Assembly: GCA_045638645.1 (NCBI GenBank)
Contig: JAZUBU010000015.1
Location: forward strand, 62,001 to 126,000
Reading direction: 5' to 3'
DNA length: 64,000 bases
Source of the DNA: JAGCJX01 sp045638645
GTDB lineage: Bacteria > Bacteroidota > Bacteroidia > Bacteroidales > UBA932
A program made the position numbers and the translations under genes. Shown one piece after another: positions 50,713 to 59,707 of this stretch; positions within the stretch are counted from its first letter, which is position 1, and each line of letters starts with the position of its first letter. The notes below the pieces were generated by a model. It was not told where the DNA came from. It did not search any database and saw nothing but the letters and a program-made list of their open reading frames with translations.

Positions 50713-52866
50713 ATGAAACGCATTCTGATGAGTTTGTTTGTTGCGGGTATGGGGATTACCTTGTTCGCCCAACCCGGTGTTTTTTCGGTCAAAGAAGCCG
50801 GTCCGTCCGATGGTAAGATGCTGACCATGGAGGAAACCATCTTGGGTTATCATCTGAGTCCTCGGAACAAGTTCTACCAATGGCGTCCCGAGACTTCCGT
50901 CTTGACCTATGTTTCGGACAAGGCCTTGGTAGCAAGCCAGCCGGCGATGGGTGTGGAATTGAACATCATCACCCTGGATGAGGTCAATGCCCTCCTGAAG
51001 GCAGATATGCAACGTTTTCCGGGATATCAGTGGTTGGATATGAACCACATTGCGATTCATCGGAATGACACCTATTACAAGATCAATGTAGCGGAAAAAG
51101 TGCTGGTGTATGCCTTTGCCATGCCCAAGCGGGCGGAGAACTTTACGGCAGCTTCCAAAGGGGATGTTTTTGCCTTTACCCGCCAGAACAACCTCTTCTA
51201 CTGTGATAAAAACGGCAACGTCTTCACCGTTACCGACGATGCGGATACCAACATTGTGAACGGACAGACCGTCAGCCGGAACGAGTTCGGTATCGCAGGC
51301 GGTATTTTCTGGTCACCCGATGGAACCAAATTGGCCTACTACCGGAAAGACGAGTCGGCAGTGGCAACGTTCCCCTTGTTGGACATCAACACCCGCACCG
51401 GTTCTTTGAAGAACATCAAGTATCCGATGGCCGGTATGCCCTCCGAAAATGTGCAACTCGTGGTGTATGATTTGGCATTGTCCACCAAGAAGACGCTCAA
51501 GGTAACAGACTTTGGCCGGGAGCAATATCTGACCAACGTGGTGTGGAGCCCGGATGGGAAATCGCTCTTTGTTCAGGTCCTGAACCGCGATCAGAAAGAA
51601 ATGCACTTGAACCAATATTCGGCCTCAAACGGCAAATTTATCAAGACGATCTTGACGGAGAGCAACGAAAAATACGTTGAGCCGCAGGATCCGATTGTAT
51701 TCCTCAAAGGGGATGACCAGCGTTTTCTCTACAGAACCGATAACCGGGATGGTTACCGCAATCTGTATCTCTGCGATCTGGAAGGAAAGGTGGAACGCTT
51801 GACCAAGGTTGATGCCGATGTTCAATACGTGGGTCAGGATGCCAAAGCCTTCTATTATACTTCTGCCGAAGTTTCCCCCGTGGAAAACCACTTGTTCCGT
51901 CAGGAGTTCCGTTCTGGAAAACGGACACGTCTGACCCCGGCAGAGGGATGGCACAACATCCAGATGAGTGGGGACTGCAAGTATTTCTTGGATACATACA
52001 GTAGCCTGAACGTGCCGCGGGTGGTTGATCTCCGTTCGACCGATGCCAAATTTGAAACCAACTTGTTGACAGCAGCAGATCCTTTGGCGGATTATGCTAT
52101 GTGTGAGATCGATCTGGGAACCGTACGCAGTGCAGATGGCGAGTACGACAACTATTACCGTCTGATCAAACCCAAGGATTTTGATCCTGAGAAAAAATAT
52201 CCGGTAATTGTGTACGTATACGGAGGACCCCATTCCCAAATGGTGAAGAATACCTGGTGTGCCGAATTGCGCCGTTGGGAAATGTACATGGCCCAACGTG
52301 GATACCTGGTCTATGTACAGGACAACCGGGGAACCTCTAACCGCGGTGCCGCTTTCGAGAAAGCCATCCACGGACAGTGTGGTCAGGCAGAAATGGCCGA
52401 CCAGATGGAAGGGATCAAATTGTTGACTTCTTTGCCGTATGTGGATGCGGAACGCATCGGTGTGCACGGTTGGAGTTATGGTGGATTCATGACAATTTCT
52501 TTGATTACCAATTATCCCGAAGTCTTCAAGGTGGCTGTTGCGGGAGGTCCTGTCATCGACTGGAAGTGGTACGAAGTGATGTACGGTGAGCGGTACATGG
52601 ATTCTCCTCATCGCAATCCTGAAGGATATGAGAAGGTCAGCCTGCTGAACAAAGCCAAGGACCTGAAAGGAAAATTGTTGATCTGTCAAGGTGCGATCGA
52701 CGATGTGGTACTTTGGGAACATAGTTTGAGCTTCATCCGTCAGTGCATTGTGAACAACGTGCAAGTGGATTATTTCCCTTATCCTTGCGCGAAGCACAAT
52801 GTATTGGGCAAGGACCGTATCCACTTGATGGACAAAGTGTCCTTGTATTTTGACGATTATCTCTAG
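50713..52866 (+). CDS. Dipeptidyl peptidase IV-like serine peptidase (S9B)
   Basis: This 717-residue protein has a signal peptide ([19 protein letters not shown]). The N-terminal beta-propeller (about 50-470) has the DPP4_N pattern ([20 protein letters not shown]). The alpha/beta-hydrolase domain carries Ser588 (HGWSYGGF), Asp664 (AIDDVV) and His695 ([11 protein letters not shown]). It should remove X-Pro dipeptides from peptides in the periplasm, supporting use of proteins as nutrients. A terminator lies 20 bp after its stop. Confidence 0.93.
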   Translation: MKRILMSLFVAGMGITLFAQPGVFSVKEAGPSDGKMLTMEETILGYHLSPRNKFYQWRPETSVLTYVSDKALVASQPAMGVELNIITLDEVNALLKADMQRFPGYQWLDMNHIAIHRNDTYYKINVAEKVLVYAFAMPKRAENFTAASKGDVFAFTRQNNLFYCDKNGNVFTVTDDADTNIVNGQTVSRNEFGIAGGIFWSPDGTKLAYYRKDESAVATFPLLDINTRTGSLKNIKYPMAGMPSENVQLVVYDLALSTKKTLKVTDFGREQYLTNVVWSPDGKSLFVQVLNRDQKEMHLNQYSASNGKFIKTILTESNEKYVEPQDPIVFLKGDDQRFLYRTDNRDGYRNLYLCDLEGKVERLTKVDADVQYVGQDAKAFYYTSAEVSPVENHLFRQEFRSGKRTRLTPAEGWHNIQMSGDCKYFLDTYSSLNVPRVVDLRSTDAKFETNLLTAADPLADYAMCEIDLGTVRSADGEYDNYYRLIKPKDFDPEKKYPVIVYVYGGPHSQMVKNTWCAELRRWEMYMAQRGYLVYVQDNRGTSNRGAAFEKAIHGQCGQAEMADQMEGIKLLTSLPYVDAERIGVHGWSYGGFMTISLITNYPEVFKVAVAGGPVIDWKWYEVMYGERYMDSPHRNPEGYEKVSLLNKAKDLKGKLLICQGAIDDVVLWEHSLSFIRQCIVNNVQVDYFPYPCAKHNVLGKDRIHLMDKVSLYFDDYL

Positions 52867-52886
52867 GAGAAGGGGTTACGAATATT

Positions 52887-52932
52887 CGGCGTCCGGTTGT
52901 ACTGCATGCAATTCGGGCGCCGTTTTGTTTTT
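52887..52932 (+). terminator. Terminator of the DPP-IV-like gene
   Basis: A 9-bp stem with one G-U pair (52887-52895 with 52914-52922) is followed by TTTTGTTTTT. From here to the tRNA promoter at 53029 I see no gene. Confidence 0.75.
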
Positions 52933-53028
52933 GGAGGCATCCAGATCCGTGTGGGTTGGATTTTTGCAATCTTCTTTTTGTGAAAAATGATTGAATTTGC
53001 GTATACTTTCGCTAAATCACAGATTTTT

Positions 53029-53059
53029 TTTGGAAGATTTGAAATTATTCCTACCTTTG
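53029..53059 (+). promoter_or_regulatory. Promoter of tRNA-Ser
   Basis: TTTG (53029-53032), a 19-bp spacer and TACCTTTG (53052-53059) form a full Bacteroidota consensus, 23 bp upstream of the tRNA. Confidence 0.7.
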
Positions 53060-53082
53060 CAACCCCTTTCAATGAAAGGATT

Positions 53083-53167
53083 GGAGAGATGGCAGAGTGG
53101 TCGAATGCGGCGGTCTTGAAAACCGTTGACGTGAGAGCGTCCGGGGGTTCGAATCCCTCTCTCTCCG
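53083..53167 (+). tRNA. tRNA-Ser (anticodon TGA)
   Basis: The acceptor stem GGAGAGA (53083-53089) pairs with TCTCTCC (53160-53166). Discriminator G is 53167, and the CCA end is not fully encoded. The anticodon loop CTTGAAA gives TGA at 53117-53119. A long variable arm between anticodon and T arms, and a T loop with GGTTCGAATCC, fit serine tRNA. Confidence 0.95.
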
Positions 53168-53175
53168 CAGCAATG

Positions 53176-53209
53176 CAGCTCAGCGCAAGGCGCTGGGCTG
53201 TTTTTATTT
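53176..53209 (+). terminator. Terminator of tRNA-Ser
   Basis: CAGCTCAGCGC (53176-53186) pairs with GCGCTGGGCTG (53190-53200) around a three-base loop, one G-U pair included. TTTTTATTTT follows. Confidence 0.75.
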
Positions 53210-53352
53210 TCCCCAGCCGAGCAAGCTCGAGCGTGGGAAAAAATAAAAAACAGCCCTTGTGTGCCATCGGCACACAAGCTGCAATAATTCTGCAAGGGCC
53301 CTACGGCGAGTACTGAGGGAATGCACAGCCCGCAGGGCGAGCCCAATCCCTC
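53195..53352. repeat. Cluster of inverted repeats downstream of tRNA-Ser
   Basis: Three nested or tandem inverted repeats fill this gene-free stretch. The first pairs 53195-53213 with 53235-53256 (arms of 19 and 22 bases, AT-rich core, small bulges) and competes with the tRNA terminator for GGGCTG. The second is a 10-bp hairpin, 53256-53265 with 53269-53278, with loop ATC. The third pairs GAGGGA (53315-53320) with TCCCTC (53347-53352). No transposase or ORF of note is present. The remaining stretch to 53460 shows nothing I can name. Confidence 0.6.
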
Positions 53353-53462
53353 CGCTGCAGGTGGGGAGGGATGTTGGAGTGAAACGATGTTCGGGATAAA
53401 AAAGTATCCATTCATGTTATACAGATCGGGTTCCCTCGGAATGAGACTCTTTCTCTAAAAAT

Positions 53463-53494
53463 TTTGCAATATATCCTACAAAAAACTATCTTTG
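53463..53494 (+). promoter_or_regulatory. Promoter of the barrel/lipoprotein module
   Basis: TTTG (53463-53466), a 20-bp spacer and TATCTTTG (53487-53494) form a perfect Bacteroidota promoter 22 bp before the ATG of the first gene. Confidence 0.7.
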
Positions 53495-53516
53495 CTAAGT
53501 CTCTAATATAGTACTT

Positions 53517-54191
53517 ATGACAAAAGGAAGATTGAACCTAAACCTACTCACTCTGCTTTTTGCCTTCTTTACCTGTGCGACTTGGGATGCTGTGGCTCAA
53601 ACAGGACCGGATTTGCGCATAGGGTACTCAAATTTTCCCATGTTGCTTCATGGTAGCAGTCTGTCGGAGTACAACCACAACAACCCTGGTTTTGATTACC
53701 TGTATGAGGTGGGTTACCATGCTCAGTATGAGCCGTTATCCAACCTGGACTCCTATCAGTATTCCTATGGGGACCTGGTATCTCCGGGACAGTTTACACT
53801 GGAATATACGGGAGAGTTTTCCCGTCGGTTGGATTGGACCTTTTCTGCCTCGTGGGCGTCGGCCTATTCTGCCATTACGTCCAGCTATACCCGGGAGCGT
53901 ATTGGATCCTATTACTTGGGTATTTATACCCTGATGGCAGGATTGCGGCTGAAGTGGATCAACCGTCCGGATTTTCAGCTTTATTCCGGTATCGGTCTGG
54001 GTATATCCATGCTCCAGGAAACATTTTGTGCTGGAGATCAGGAAGATTTGATGGATCCAATCTATTATCAGACGGGAGCCTTGGATATCAATTGGCTGGG
54101 TATGAGTGTGGGTTCCAAGTTTTATGCATTTGCTGAGTTGACCTCCGGTTCGATCGGATTTCTTCAGGCAGGTGTGGGTTATCGTTTTTAA
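53517..54191 (+). CDS. Predicted outer-membrane beta-barrel protein 1, unknown function
   Basis: I do not recognise the family. The 224-residue protein has a signal peptide (cleavage probably at AVAQ) and a mature part rich in alternating aromatic/hydrophobic strands. It ends in GVGYRF; a terminal Phe is typical of outer-membrane barrels. The motif LRIGYSNFP just after the signal recurs as LRIGYGNFP in the protein at 54969, as does the C terminus, so the two are paralogues. It starts a four-gene operon with its own promoter and alternates with lipoproteins. Confidence 0.7.
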   Translation: MTKGRLNLNLLTLLFAFFTCATWDAVAQTGPDLRIGYSNFPMLLHGSSLSEYNHNNPGFDYLYEVGYHAQYEPLSNLDSYQYSYGDLVSPGQFTLEYTGEFSRRLDWTFSASWASAYSAITSSYTRERIGSYYLGIYTLMAGLRLKWINRPDFQLYSGIGLGISMLQETFCAGDQEDLMDPIYYQTGALDINWLGMSVGSKFYAFAELTSGSIGFLQAGVGYRF

Positions 54192-54203
54192 TCAATGTAC
54201 CGT

Positions 54204-54956
54204 ATGAAAAAGAGTTTTAGCAAGATACTTGCTGCGTTGGCAGCGGTTTGTTTTTTGGTATCCTGTACCATTGAAAACGGTCGGGAGTACCGGAAGACGC
54301 ATGCGCAGAGTGTGGTGCTGCTGAAAGTGGAGCAGTCGGCCATCGCTTCCGCGGTGAATCATTTGGGAACCGCTTATATGGTGGATGCCTGGAGGCAGGC
54401 AACCGGAGAAGAGCGGGAACGCCTTGCTTGGGAAAATTTTACCCATATTTTTGAGGGTGATGGCTACGTCATGGTCAATCACAACGAAGAATGGATACCG
54501 GGTGAAAAGCGTTTTGGTGAGAAAGGCAGTGTGTGGACGTGCTCTGGAGAGGGGTTCCGCCTGGAATTGGAATGTATGGGCAATGATGTGTGGCGGATCT
54601 GGAAACTTTATGATTTGGGATCGGTCCGCTATGAGTTGGATTTCAATCTATCGATAGTTGATGATCTGCGAATCATTGACTTGGCTTCCGGTACGGTTCT
54701 GTACCAGGAAACAGAATCGTTGGATAAGGTTCACATCGTTACGGCCGAGTTCCTGGATCCCGTACGCTATTCAATCTACTTACCCTTGCCAGGTGACTAT
54801 CATCTTCCTTGTCAAGGACGTATGGGCTTTACCTATTCTGAGTGGGAGGACGAAAAGAGTTATTTTGAAGTGACATTCGGGATAGATTATTATTGGATCC
54901 GTTGGGCCGGAATTGAGGAGAAATGGTCGTTGTTCAATTATTATAGATACGAATAG
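54204..54956 (+). CDS. Lipoprotein 1 of the duplicated module, unknown function
   Basis: From ATG 54204 this is a 250-residue protein with a lipoprotein signal (MKKSFSKILAALAAVCFLVSC). The mature part is acidic and Trp-rich with probable beta structure (DVWRIWKLYDLGS, YELDFNLSIVDD). It follows barrel 1 by 12 bp. It weakly resembles the lipoprotein at 55623 in layout and in a VMxN segment followed by a charged strand. An in-frame ATG 9 bp upstream is also possible. Confidence 0.65.
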   Translation: MKKSFSKILAALAAVCFLVSCTIENGREYRKTHAQSVVLLKVEQSAIASAVNHLGTAYMVDAWRQATGEERERLAWENFTHIFEGDGYVMVNHNEEWIPGEKRFGEKGSVWTCSGEGFRLELECMGNDVWRIWKLYDLGSVRYELDFNLSIVDDLRIIDLASGTVLYQETESLDKVHIVTAEFLDPVRYSIYLPLPGDYHLPCQGRMGFTYSEWEDEKSYFEVTFGIDYYWIRWAGIEEKWSLFNYYRYE

Positions 54957-54968
54957 GAGGACCGAAGG

Positions 54969-55610
54969 ATGAAACAACGTTTTTTTGTTTTGCTGGTCAT
55001 CGTGTTCTGTGCGTTTTCGGGGGGAATCTCTGCACAGGAGAATCGTTCGGATTCAACCGATTTCTGGAGCAGAACCCAGCTCCGTATCGGTTACGGAAAT
55101 TTTCCTCAAGATGCCTATGAAACGAACGGAGCCCGTTTGTGGCCCCAAAGGAGTCCTTATCATGCGTCCAGTTCGCACTACTTGCCCTACATGGGTTACT
55201 ACTTTGGAGAGATTCGGACCTATGGATCGGCCCATGCCGGTTTTGTTTACGAGATGAACCGACGCTGGAACATTTCTTTGAATCTGTTGCATAGTGCCGC
55301 CTGGGCTTCCGTGTATCGCACGAAGGATGCTTTGCTGGCAGGGTCCGCCTCGTATCAATTTTATGAAGCGGCCCTTACCTTTCAGTACCAATGGGTCTTG
55401 CGGGACCTATTCCAAGTCTATTCCGGGGTGGGGGCGCATGTTACGATGGTTGATTCGAAGGTGATGGACAAGGTTTCGTATACGAAGGGTTACATCAGTT
55501 TGCAGTTTGTGCCCATTGGTATTTCTTATGGAAAAGAGTGGTTTGGTTTTGCGGAGTGGGGAGTCGGACATTTGAACATTCTTCAAGTGGGTGTAGGTCA
55601 CCGTTTTTAA
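54969..55610 (+). CDS. Predicted outer-membrane beta-barrel protein 2, paralogue of barrel 1
   Basis: This 213-residue protein has a signal peptide (MKQRFFVLLVIVFCAFSGGISAQ cut near SAQ). It shares with barrel 1 the segments LRIGYGNFP, a central VYSGVG/LYSGIG strand and the C-terminal LQVGVGHRF. The final Phe fits an outer-membrane barrel. It lies 12 bp after lipoprotein 1 with a GGAGG ribosome-binding site. Confidence 0.7.
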   Translation: MKQRFFVLLVIVFCAFSGGISAQENRSDSTDFWSRTQLRIGYGNFPQDAYETNGARLWPQRSPYHASSSHYLPYMGYYFGEIRTYGSAHAGFVYEMNRRWNISLNLLHSAAWASVYRTKDALLAGSASYQFYEAALTFQYQWVLRDLFQVYSGVGAHVTMVDSKVMDKVSYTKGYISLQFVPIGISYGKEWFGFAEWGVGHLNILQVGVGHRF

Positions 55611-55622
55611 TCTGAGGAGGAG

Positions 55623-56456
55623 ATGAATATGAACAAATATTATGTCTTGATTTTGTCTTTGCTTGCCCTCGTGGGTTTGACGGGGTGCGTGCTGGAGGAA
55701 GCGGAACGGGTAGAACCGACCGAGGGACCCTATGTCGCTTTCAAGAATATTCAGTATCATGGTTTGGACCAGTCTGCTTACTGGGTGAAGGAAATCCTGT
55801 TGGTGGACCGCTACTTGTTTGCTGATGAGCAGGAACGCAATGAAATGTTGAGGGATGTGTTTACCAGGCATCGGATTGCGGCGATGGACGGTGGTGTGGT
55901 GATGCAAAATTACATCACACACGAACGAGAGGTTAAATTTGTATCCAAAGATGGTTCTTCCATTCGGGAGGTCGGGTCCTCGTGGACACGTACAACGCAG
56001 GAATCCATTGGGCCCCAATATATTGAAATGACCTGTGTGGAGGAAAATACCTGGAAGTTGGAAGTAAGGATGTATGAGTCGGGTGCTCCGTACATCGAGA
56101 TGACGGTGAAGGCTGTTCCGACGGATGTGGATTTGATCGTTTTGGAAGGTCCCTGGGCCCAGCAATACGAAGTTCTGGAGGCATGGGGTAAGTTATCAGA
56201 GGCTATTTCCATGTCGTTCTGGTATGGTTCCGGAGGATTTTTTGATCATAAATACCTTGCGATGGAATTTACCATGACGGATCCGTTTGGTCTGTATTAC
56301 GATGGGAAAGCCTCCCAAGCCTTTGAGGGGGCTTTGGATATCTCGTATCGTTCAACGGATGAGGATCCGGTCCAGTTTACCGCAACTTTTGGTTCCTGGA
56401 CTGACAAAACGGTTTGTATCCGCTGGCTGGACCACGAGAAAGTTTGGAGACAATAG
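55623..56456 (+). CDS. Lipoprotein 2 of the duplicated module, unknown function
   Basis: This 277-residue protein has a lipobox (LTGC, Cys about 22) and a mature part with repeated beta-strand patterns (VVMQNYITHEREVKF, WKLEVRMYESGAPYIEM, VCIRWLDHEKVWRQ). The final WxDHEKxW resembles the RWAGIEEKW ending of lipoprotein 1. It begins 12 bp after barrel 2 with a GAGGAG ribosome-binding site and ends the operon before a strong terminator. The equal 12-bp spacings suggest stepwise duplication of a barrel-plus-lipoprotein pair. Confidence 0.65.
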   Translation: MNMNKYYVLILSLLALVGLTGCVLEEAERVEPTEGPYVAFKNIQYHGLDQSAYWVKEILLVDRYLFADEQERNEMLRDVFTRHRIAAMDGGVVMQNYITHEREVKFVSKDGSSIREVGSSWTRTTQESIGPQYIEMTCVEENTWKLEVRMYESGAPYIEMTVKAVPTDVDLIVLEGPWAQQYEVLEAWGKLSEAISMSFWYGSGGFFDHKYLAMEFTMTDPFGLYYDGKASQAFEGALDISYRSTDEDPVQFTATFGSWTDKTVCIRWLDHEKVWRQ

Positions 56457-56462
56457 GCAGAT

Positions 56463-56497
56463 CCCCAAAGATTGTTTATCTTTGGGGTTTCTATTTT
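56463..56497 (+). terminator. Terminator of the barrel/lipoprotein operon
   Basis: A perfect 10-bp stem (56463-56472 with 56478-56487) around TGTTT is followed by TTTCTATTTT. Its 3' arm overlaps the candidate -7 box of tgt. Confidence 0.85.
56477..56484 (+). promoter_or_regulatory. Candidate tgt -7 box inside the terminator
   Basis: TATCTTTG, an exact -7 consensus, is formed by the last loop base and the 3' arm of the terminator hairpin, 20 bp before the tgt start. No strong -33 element is visible. Confidence 0.4.
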
Positions 56498-56504
56498 AAT
56501 GTGT

Positions 56505-57635
56505 ATGGAGTTTAGTCTTTTGTGTCAAGACCGTGAGAGTCAAGCTCGTCGAGGTCGGATTGTAACGGATCATGGGACCATTGAAACCCCGATTTTCATG
56601 CCGGTGGGAACAGTGGGTTCTGTGAAGGGGGTATATCATCGGGATCTGGAGTCCGATATTCGTGCGGAAATCATCCTGGGAAATACCTATCACCTATATT
56701 TGCGGCCGGGTTTGGATACCTTGCGCAAGGCGGGTGGACTGCATCGTTTTATCCACTGGGACAAACCCATTCTGACCGACAGTGGTGGATTCCAGGTTTT
56801 CTCTTTGGCTGCCAACCGGAAACTGACGGCAGAAGGATGTACTTTCCGTTCTCACATCGACGGTTCCAAACACCTGTTCACACCCGAGAACAATGTGGAC
56901 ATCCAGCGCATCATCGGTGCCGACATCATCATGGCTCTGGACGAGTGTACACCGGGGGATGCCGATTTCCGTTATGCAGAGAAGTCTTTGCGACTGACCC
57001 AGCAATGGCTGGAGCGGGGCATCGCCCATTTTGACCGTACCGAACCGTTGTACGGTTATCGCCAGACCTATTTCCCGATTGTGCAGGGTTGTGTCTATCC
57101 GGAATTGCGCCGTCGGGCCGCTGAGCATGCTGCCTCGTTGAACCGGGAAGGGTATGCCATCGGCGGGCTTTCGGTGGGAGAACCTACGGAGCAGATGTAC
57201 GAGATGATTGAGGTCGTACATCCGATTTTGCCGAAGGACAAACCCCGTTACCTGATGGGGGTAGGAACACCGATGAACATCCTCGAGGGGATTGCCCGGG
57301 GCATCGATATGTTTGACTGTGTGATGCCGACCCGCAACGGCCGTAACGGTATGTTGTTTACATGGGACGGGATCATCAACATCCGAAACAAGAAATGGAG
57401 CGACGATTTCTCGCCCATTGACCCGAAAGGCACTTCCTTTGTGGACGGCTATTATACCAAGGCCTATTTGCGTCACCTGTTCATTGCCGGAGAGATGTTG
57501 GCGGCACAAATTGCCAGCGAACACAACCTGGCTTTCTACCTGGATGTGGTGCGTCAGGCTCGTGAACACATTGAGAAGGGCGACTTCCTCGCTTGGAAAA
57601 ATGAGGCAGTTCGCAAGATGGAAACCCGTTTGTAG
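56505..57635 (+). CDS. tgt: Queuine tRNA-ribosyltransferase (zinc cysteines absent)
   Basis: This 376-residue enzyme exchanges guanine 34 for a queuosine precursor in GUN-decoding tRNAs. It has LGNTYHLYLRPG, ILTDSGGFQVFSL, GGLSVGEP and the nucleophile region MFDCVMPTRNGRNG. Where E. coli has the zinc ligands CxCxxC there is GTSFVDGYYTKAYLRHL, with no Cys. The starts at 56499 and 56505 are both possible; the second gives the usual MEFSLL. The lptG gene follows after 9 bp. Confidence 0.94.
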   Translation: MEFSLLCQDRESQARRGRIVTDHGTIETPIFMPVGTVGSVKGVYHRDLESDIRAEIILGNTYHLYLRPGLDTLRKAGGLHRFIHWDKPILTDSGGFQVFSLAANRKLTAEGCTFRSHIDGSKHLFTPENNVDIQRIIGADIIMALDECTPGDADFRYAEKSLRLTQQWLERGIAHFDRTEPLYGYRQTYFPIVQGCVYPELRRRAAEHAASLNREGYAIGGLSVGEPTEQMYEMIEVVHPILPKDKPRYLMGVGTPMNILEGIARGIDMFDCVMPTRNGRNGMLFTWDGIINIRNKKWSDDFSPIDPKGTSFVDGYYTKAYLRHLFIAGEMLAAQIASEHNLAFYLDVVRQAREHIEKGDFLAWKNEAVRKMETRL

Positions 57636-57644
57636 AAGCGTTGT

Positions 57645-58736
57645 ATGGATTTGCGAATCAAAACACTGGACCGATATATCATCCGGAAGTTCATCGGAAC
57701 TTTCGTGGTGGCCTTGTTGTTGATCATCGTCATTGTCATCATTTTTGACATCAGCGAGAAGATTGACAAGTTTGTGGATAACGAAGCCCCGTTGTCCGCG
57801 ATCATCTTTGACTATTATGTGAATTTCATTCCCTATTTTGTCAATATGTTCAGTCCGCTGTTCGTGTTTGTGACGGTTATTTTCTTTACGTCCAAGCTGG
57901 CGGCGAACAGCGAGATCATCGCGATGTTGTCCGGAGGCGTGAGTTTCGCCCGGATACTGTATCCGTATTTCATTTCAGCCTTTTTCATCATGCTGGTCAG
58001 CCTGTCGCTGAACCTCTTCATCATACCTCCCGCGAACAAGGTCCGGTTGGCTTTTGAGCAGCAGTATGTGAAGGGAGGACGTTACCACAACAAAGAGCGC
58101 AACATCCATTACCAGATTGCACCCGGAGAGTTTGCCTACGTGGAATCCTTCAGTACCTGGAACAATACGGCCTATAATTTTACCTTGGAGAAATTTCAGG
58201 ACAACGAGATGGTGTCCAAACTGTCTGCTGAAAGTGCAGCCTGGGATTCTACCTTGCAAGGCTGGCGTCTGAAAAATTATTTTATCCGCGATTATTACGG
58301 GGACCGGGAGGTCATCCGCTCCGGCACGAAGAAGGATACGGTGGTCAGTCTGATTGTGGATGACTTCTATCGCAGTGACAAGACCGTTGAGTCATTGACT
58401 TATCGGGAGTTGGAGAACCTGATCGCCATGCAACGCATGCGTGGGGACAAAATGGTCAAATACTCTTTAATAGAAAAGCACAGCCGTTTTGCTGTGCCCT
58501 TCTCTGCGTTTATCCTGACGTTGATGGGAGTTTCCTTGTCTTCTCAGAAGCGTCGAGGGGGAATTGGTCTGAATCTGGGGATCGGGATTGCCCTGAGTTT
58601 TTCCTACATCCTTTTCTTGCGTCTAAGTGAGATGCTGGTTGTGACCGATACTTTGCCGCCTGTTGTGGCGCTGTGGCTACCCAACGTGGTCTTTGCCGTA
58701 ATAGCCGTGCAGCTCTATCGCATGGCGCCGAAGTAG
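57645..58736 (+). CDS. LptF/LptG family permease (probably LptG)
   Basis: This 363-residue protein has the YjgP/YjgQ pattern: an N-terminal coupling helix (MDLRIKTLDRYIIRKF), three membrane helices, a periplasmic beta-jellyroll (about 125-270) and three C-terminal helices. It forms with its partner and LptB the LPS extractor of the inner membrane. It is convergent with fmt, with a 22-bp overlap of coding ends. Confidence 0.9.
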   Translation: MDLRIKTLDRYIIRKFIGTFVVALLLIIVIVIIFDISEKIDKFVDNEAPLSAIIFDYYVNFIPYFVNMFSPLFVFVTVIFFTSKLAANSEIIAMLSGGVSFARILYPYFISAFFIMLVSLSLNLFIIPPANKVRLAFEQQYVKGGRYHNKERNIHYQIAPGEFAYVESFSTWNNTAYNFTLEKFQDNEMVSKLSAESAAWDSTLQGWRLKNYFIRDYYGDREVIRSGTKKDTVVSLIVDDFYRSDKTVESLTYRELENLIAMQRMRGDKMVKYSLIEKHSRFAVPFSAFILTLMGVSLSSQKRRGGIGLNLGIGIALSFSYILFLRLSEMLVVTDTLPPVVALWLPNVVFAVIAVQLYRMAPK

Positions 58737-59707
58737 GCTTCTACCGGACGCCAGCCAGCCAAAAATTCACGGATGCCCAACCGTTTCTTGCCGGGCATCT
58801 GGAGTTCCAGTATTTCCAAAACACCGCGTCCGCATTGTACGCGGAAATAGGTCTTGCCATCTGAAAAGACGGTTCCGGGGGTGGCTGTTGGAACCGATTC
58901 GTGTTCACCTACTGGTCTTGCCGCGTAGATTTTTACGTCTTGTTCCTTTTCTCCGGTATGCAGGGGACTGTGTGCTCCCGGATAGGGAGACAGGCCTCGG
59001 ATGAGGTTGTGCAGGTTTTGAGCATTGTCATTCCAGTCCAGCAGACCGGTTTCCCGGTTGAGTTTGGGCGCCGGTCGTAGGTCTTCCAGTTCTGGTTGCG
59101 CAAGGGGAGTTACTTCTCCGTTGAAGATGGCTGCTATGGACTCGCACACCAGTCGGGCACCGATTTCCATGAGCCTGTCATGCAGAGAACCGACATTTTC
59201 ATCCGGACCGATGGGGGTCTCCTCCTGGTGGATGATGGCGCCGGTATCGATGTGCTCATCCAGGAAAAAAGTGGTCACGCCGGTGCGGGTATCGCCGTTG
59301 ATGATGGCCCAATTGATGGGAGCAGCGCCCCGGTACTGCGGGAGCAGGGAGGCGTGCAGGTTGAAGGTGCCCATGGGTGGCATGTTCCAAACGATTTTGG
59401 GCAACATGCGGAAGGCCACGACAACAAACAGATCCGCGTTCCAGCTTTGCAGGGTTTCAATGAATTCAGGGTCTTTTAGGGAGACCGGTTGCAGCAAGGG
59501 CATCTGCTCGCCCGTGGTTGCTTCACGTTGCAATAAAAATTCCTTGACGGCGCTGCGGTTAACTTTCAGACCGCGTCCGCTGGGTTTGTCCGGGGTGGTA
59601 ACGACACCGACAATGCGACAGCCGGCATCCATCATCGCTTGCAGGATGCCGACCGCAAAGTCGGGTGTCCCCATGAAGACTATGCTTTTTTCTTGGTTGA
59701 TTTCCAT
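58715..59707 (-). CDS. fmt: Methionyl-tRNA formyltransferase
   Basis: This 330-residue enzyme formylates initiator Met-tRNA. It has VFMGTPDFAVG at the N terminus, TPDKPSGRG, the catalytic loop NLHASLLPQYRGAAPINW and a C-terminal OB-like domain. Its start lies 28 bp inside the 3' end of the LptF-type gene, and its end overlaps the convergent lptG-type gene. Confidence 0.96.
   Translation of the reverse strand: MEINQEKSIVFMGTPDFAVGILQAMMDAGCRIVGVVTTPDKPSGRGLKVNRSAVKEFLLQREATTGEQMPLLQPVSLKDPEFIETLQSWNADLFVVVAFRMLPKIVWNMPPMGTFNLHASLLPQYRGAAPINWAIINGDTRTGVTTFFLDEHIDTGAIIHQEETPIGPDENVGSLHDRLMEIGARLVCESIAAIFNGEVTPLAQPELEDLRPAPKLNRETGLLDWNDNAQNLHNLIRGLSPYPGAHSPLHTGEKEQDVKIYAARPVGEHESVPTATPGTVFSDGKTYFRVQCGRGVLEILELQMPGKKRLGIREFLAGWRPVEAYFGAMR

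Noticed and set aside
52863..53273. 136-codon minus-strand ORF spanning the tRNA
   Set aside because: It reads through tRNA-Ser in antisense; the segment FDHSAISP is a common artefact of such reads.
53195..53460. Possible insertion sequence or attachment site next to tRNA-Ser
   Set aside because: No transposase, integrase or repeated copy of the tRNA end is visible in the window. Kept only as an inverted-repeat cluster.
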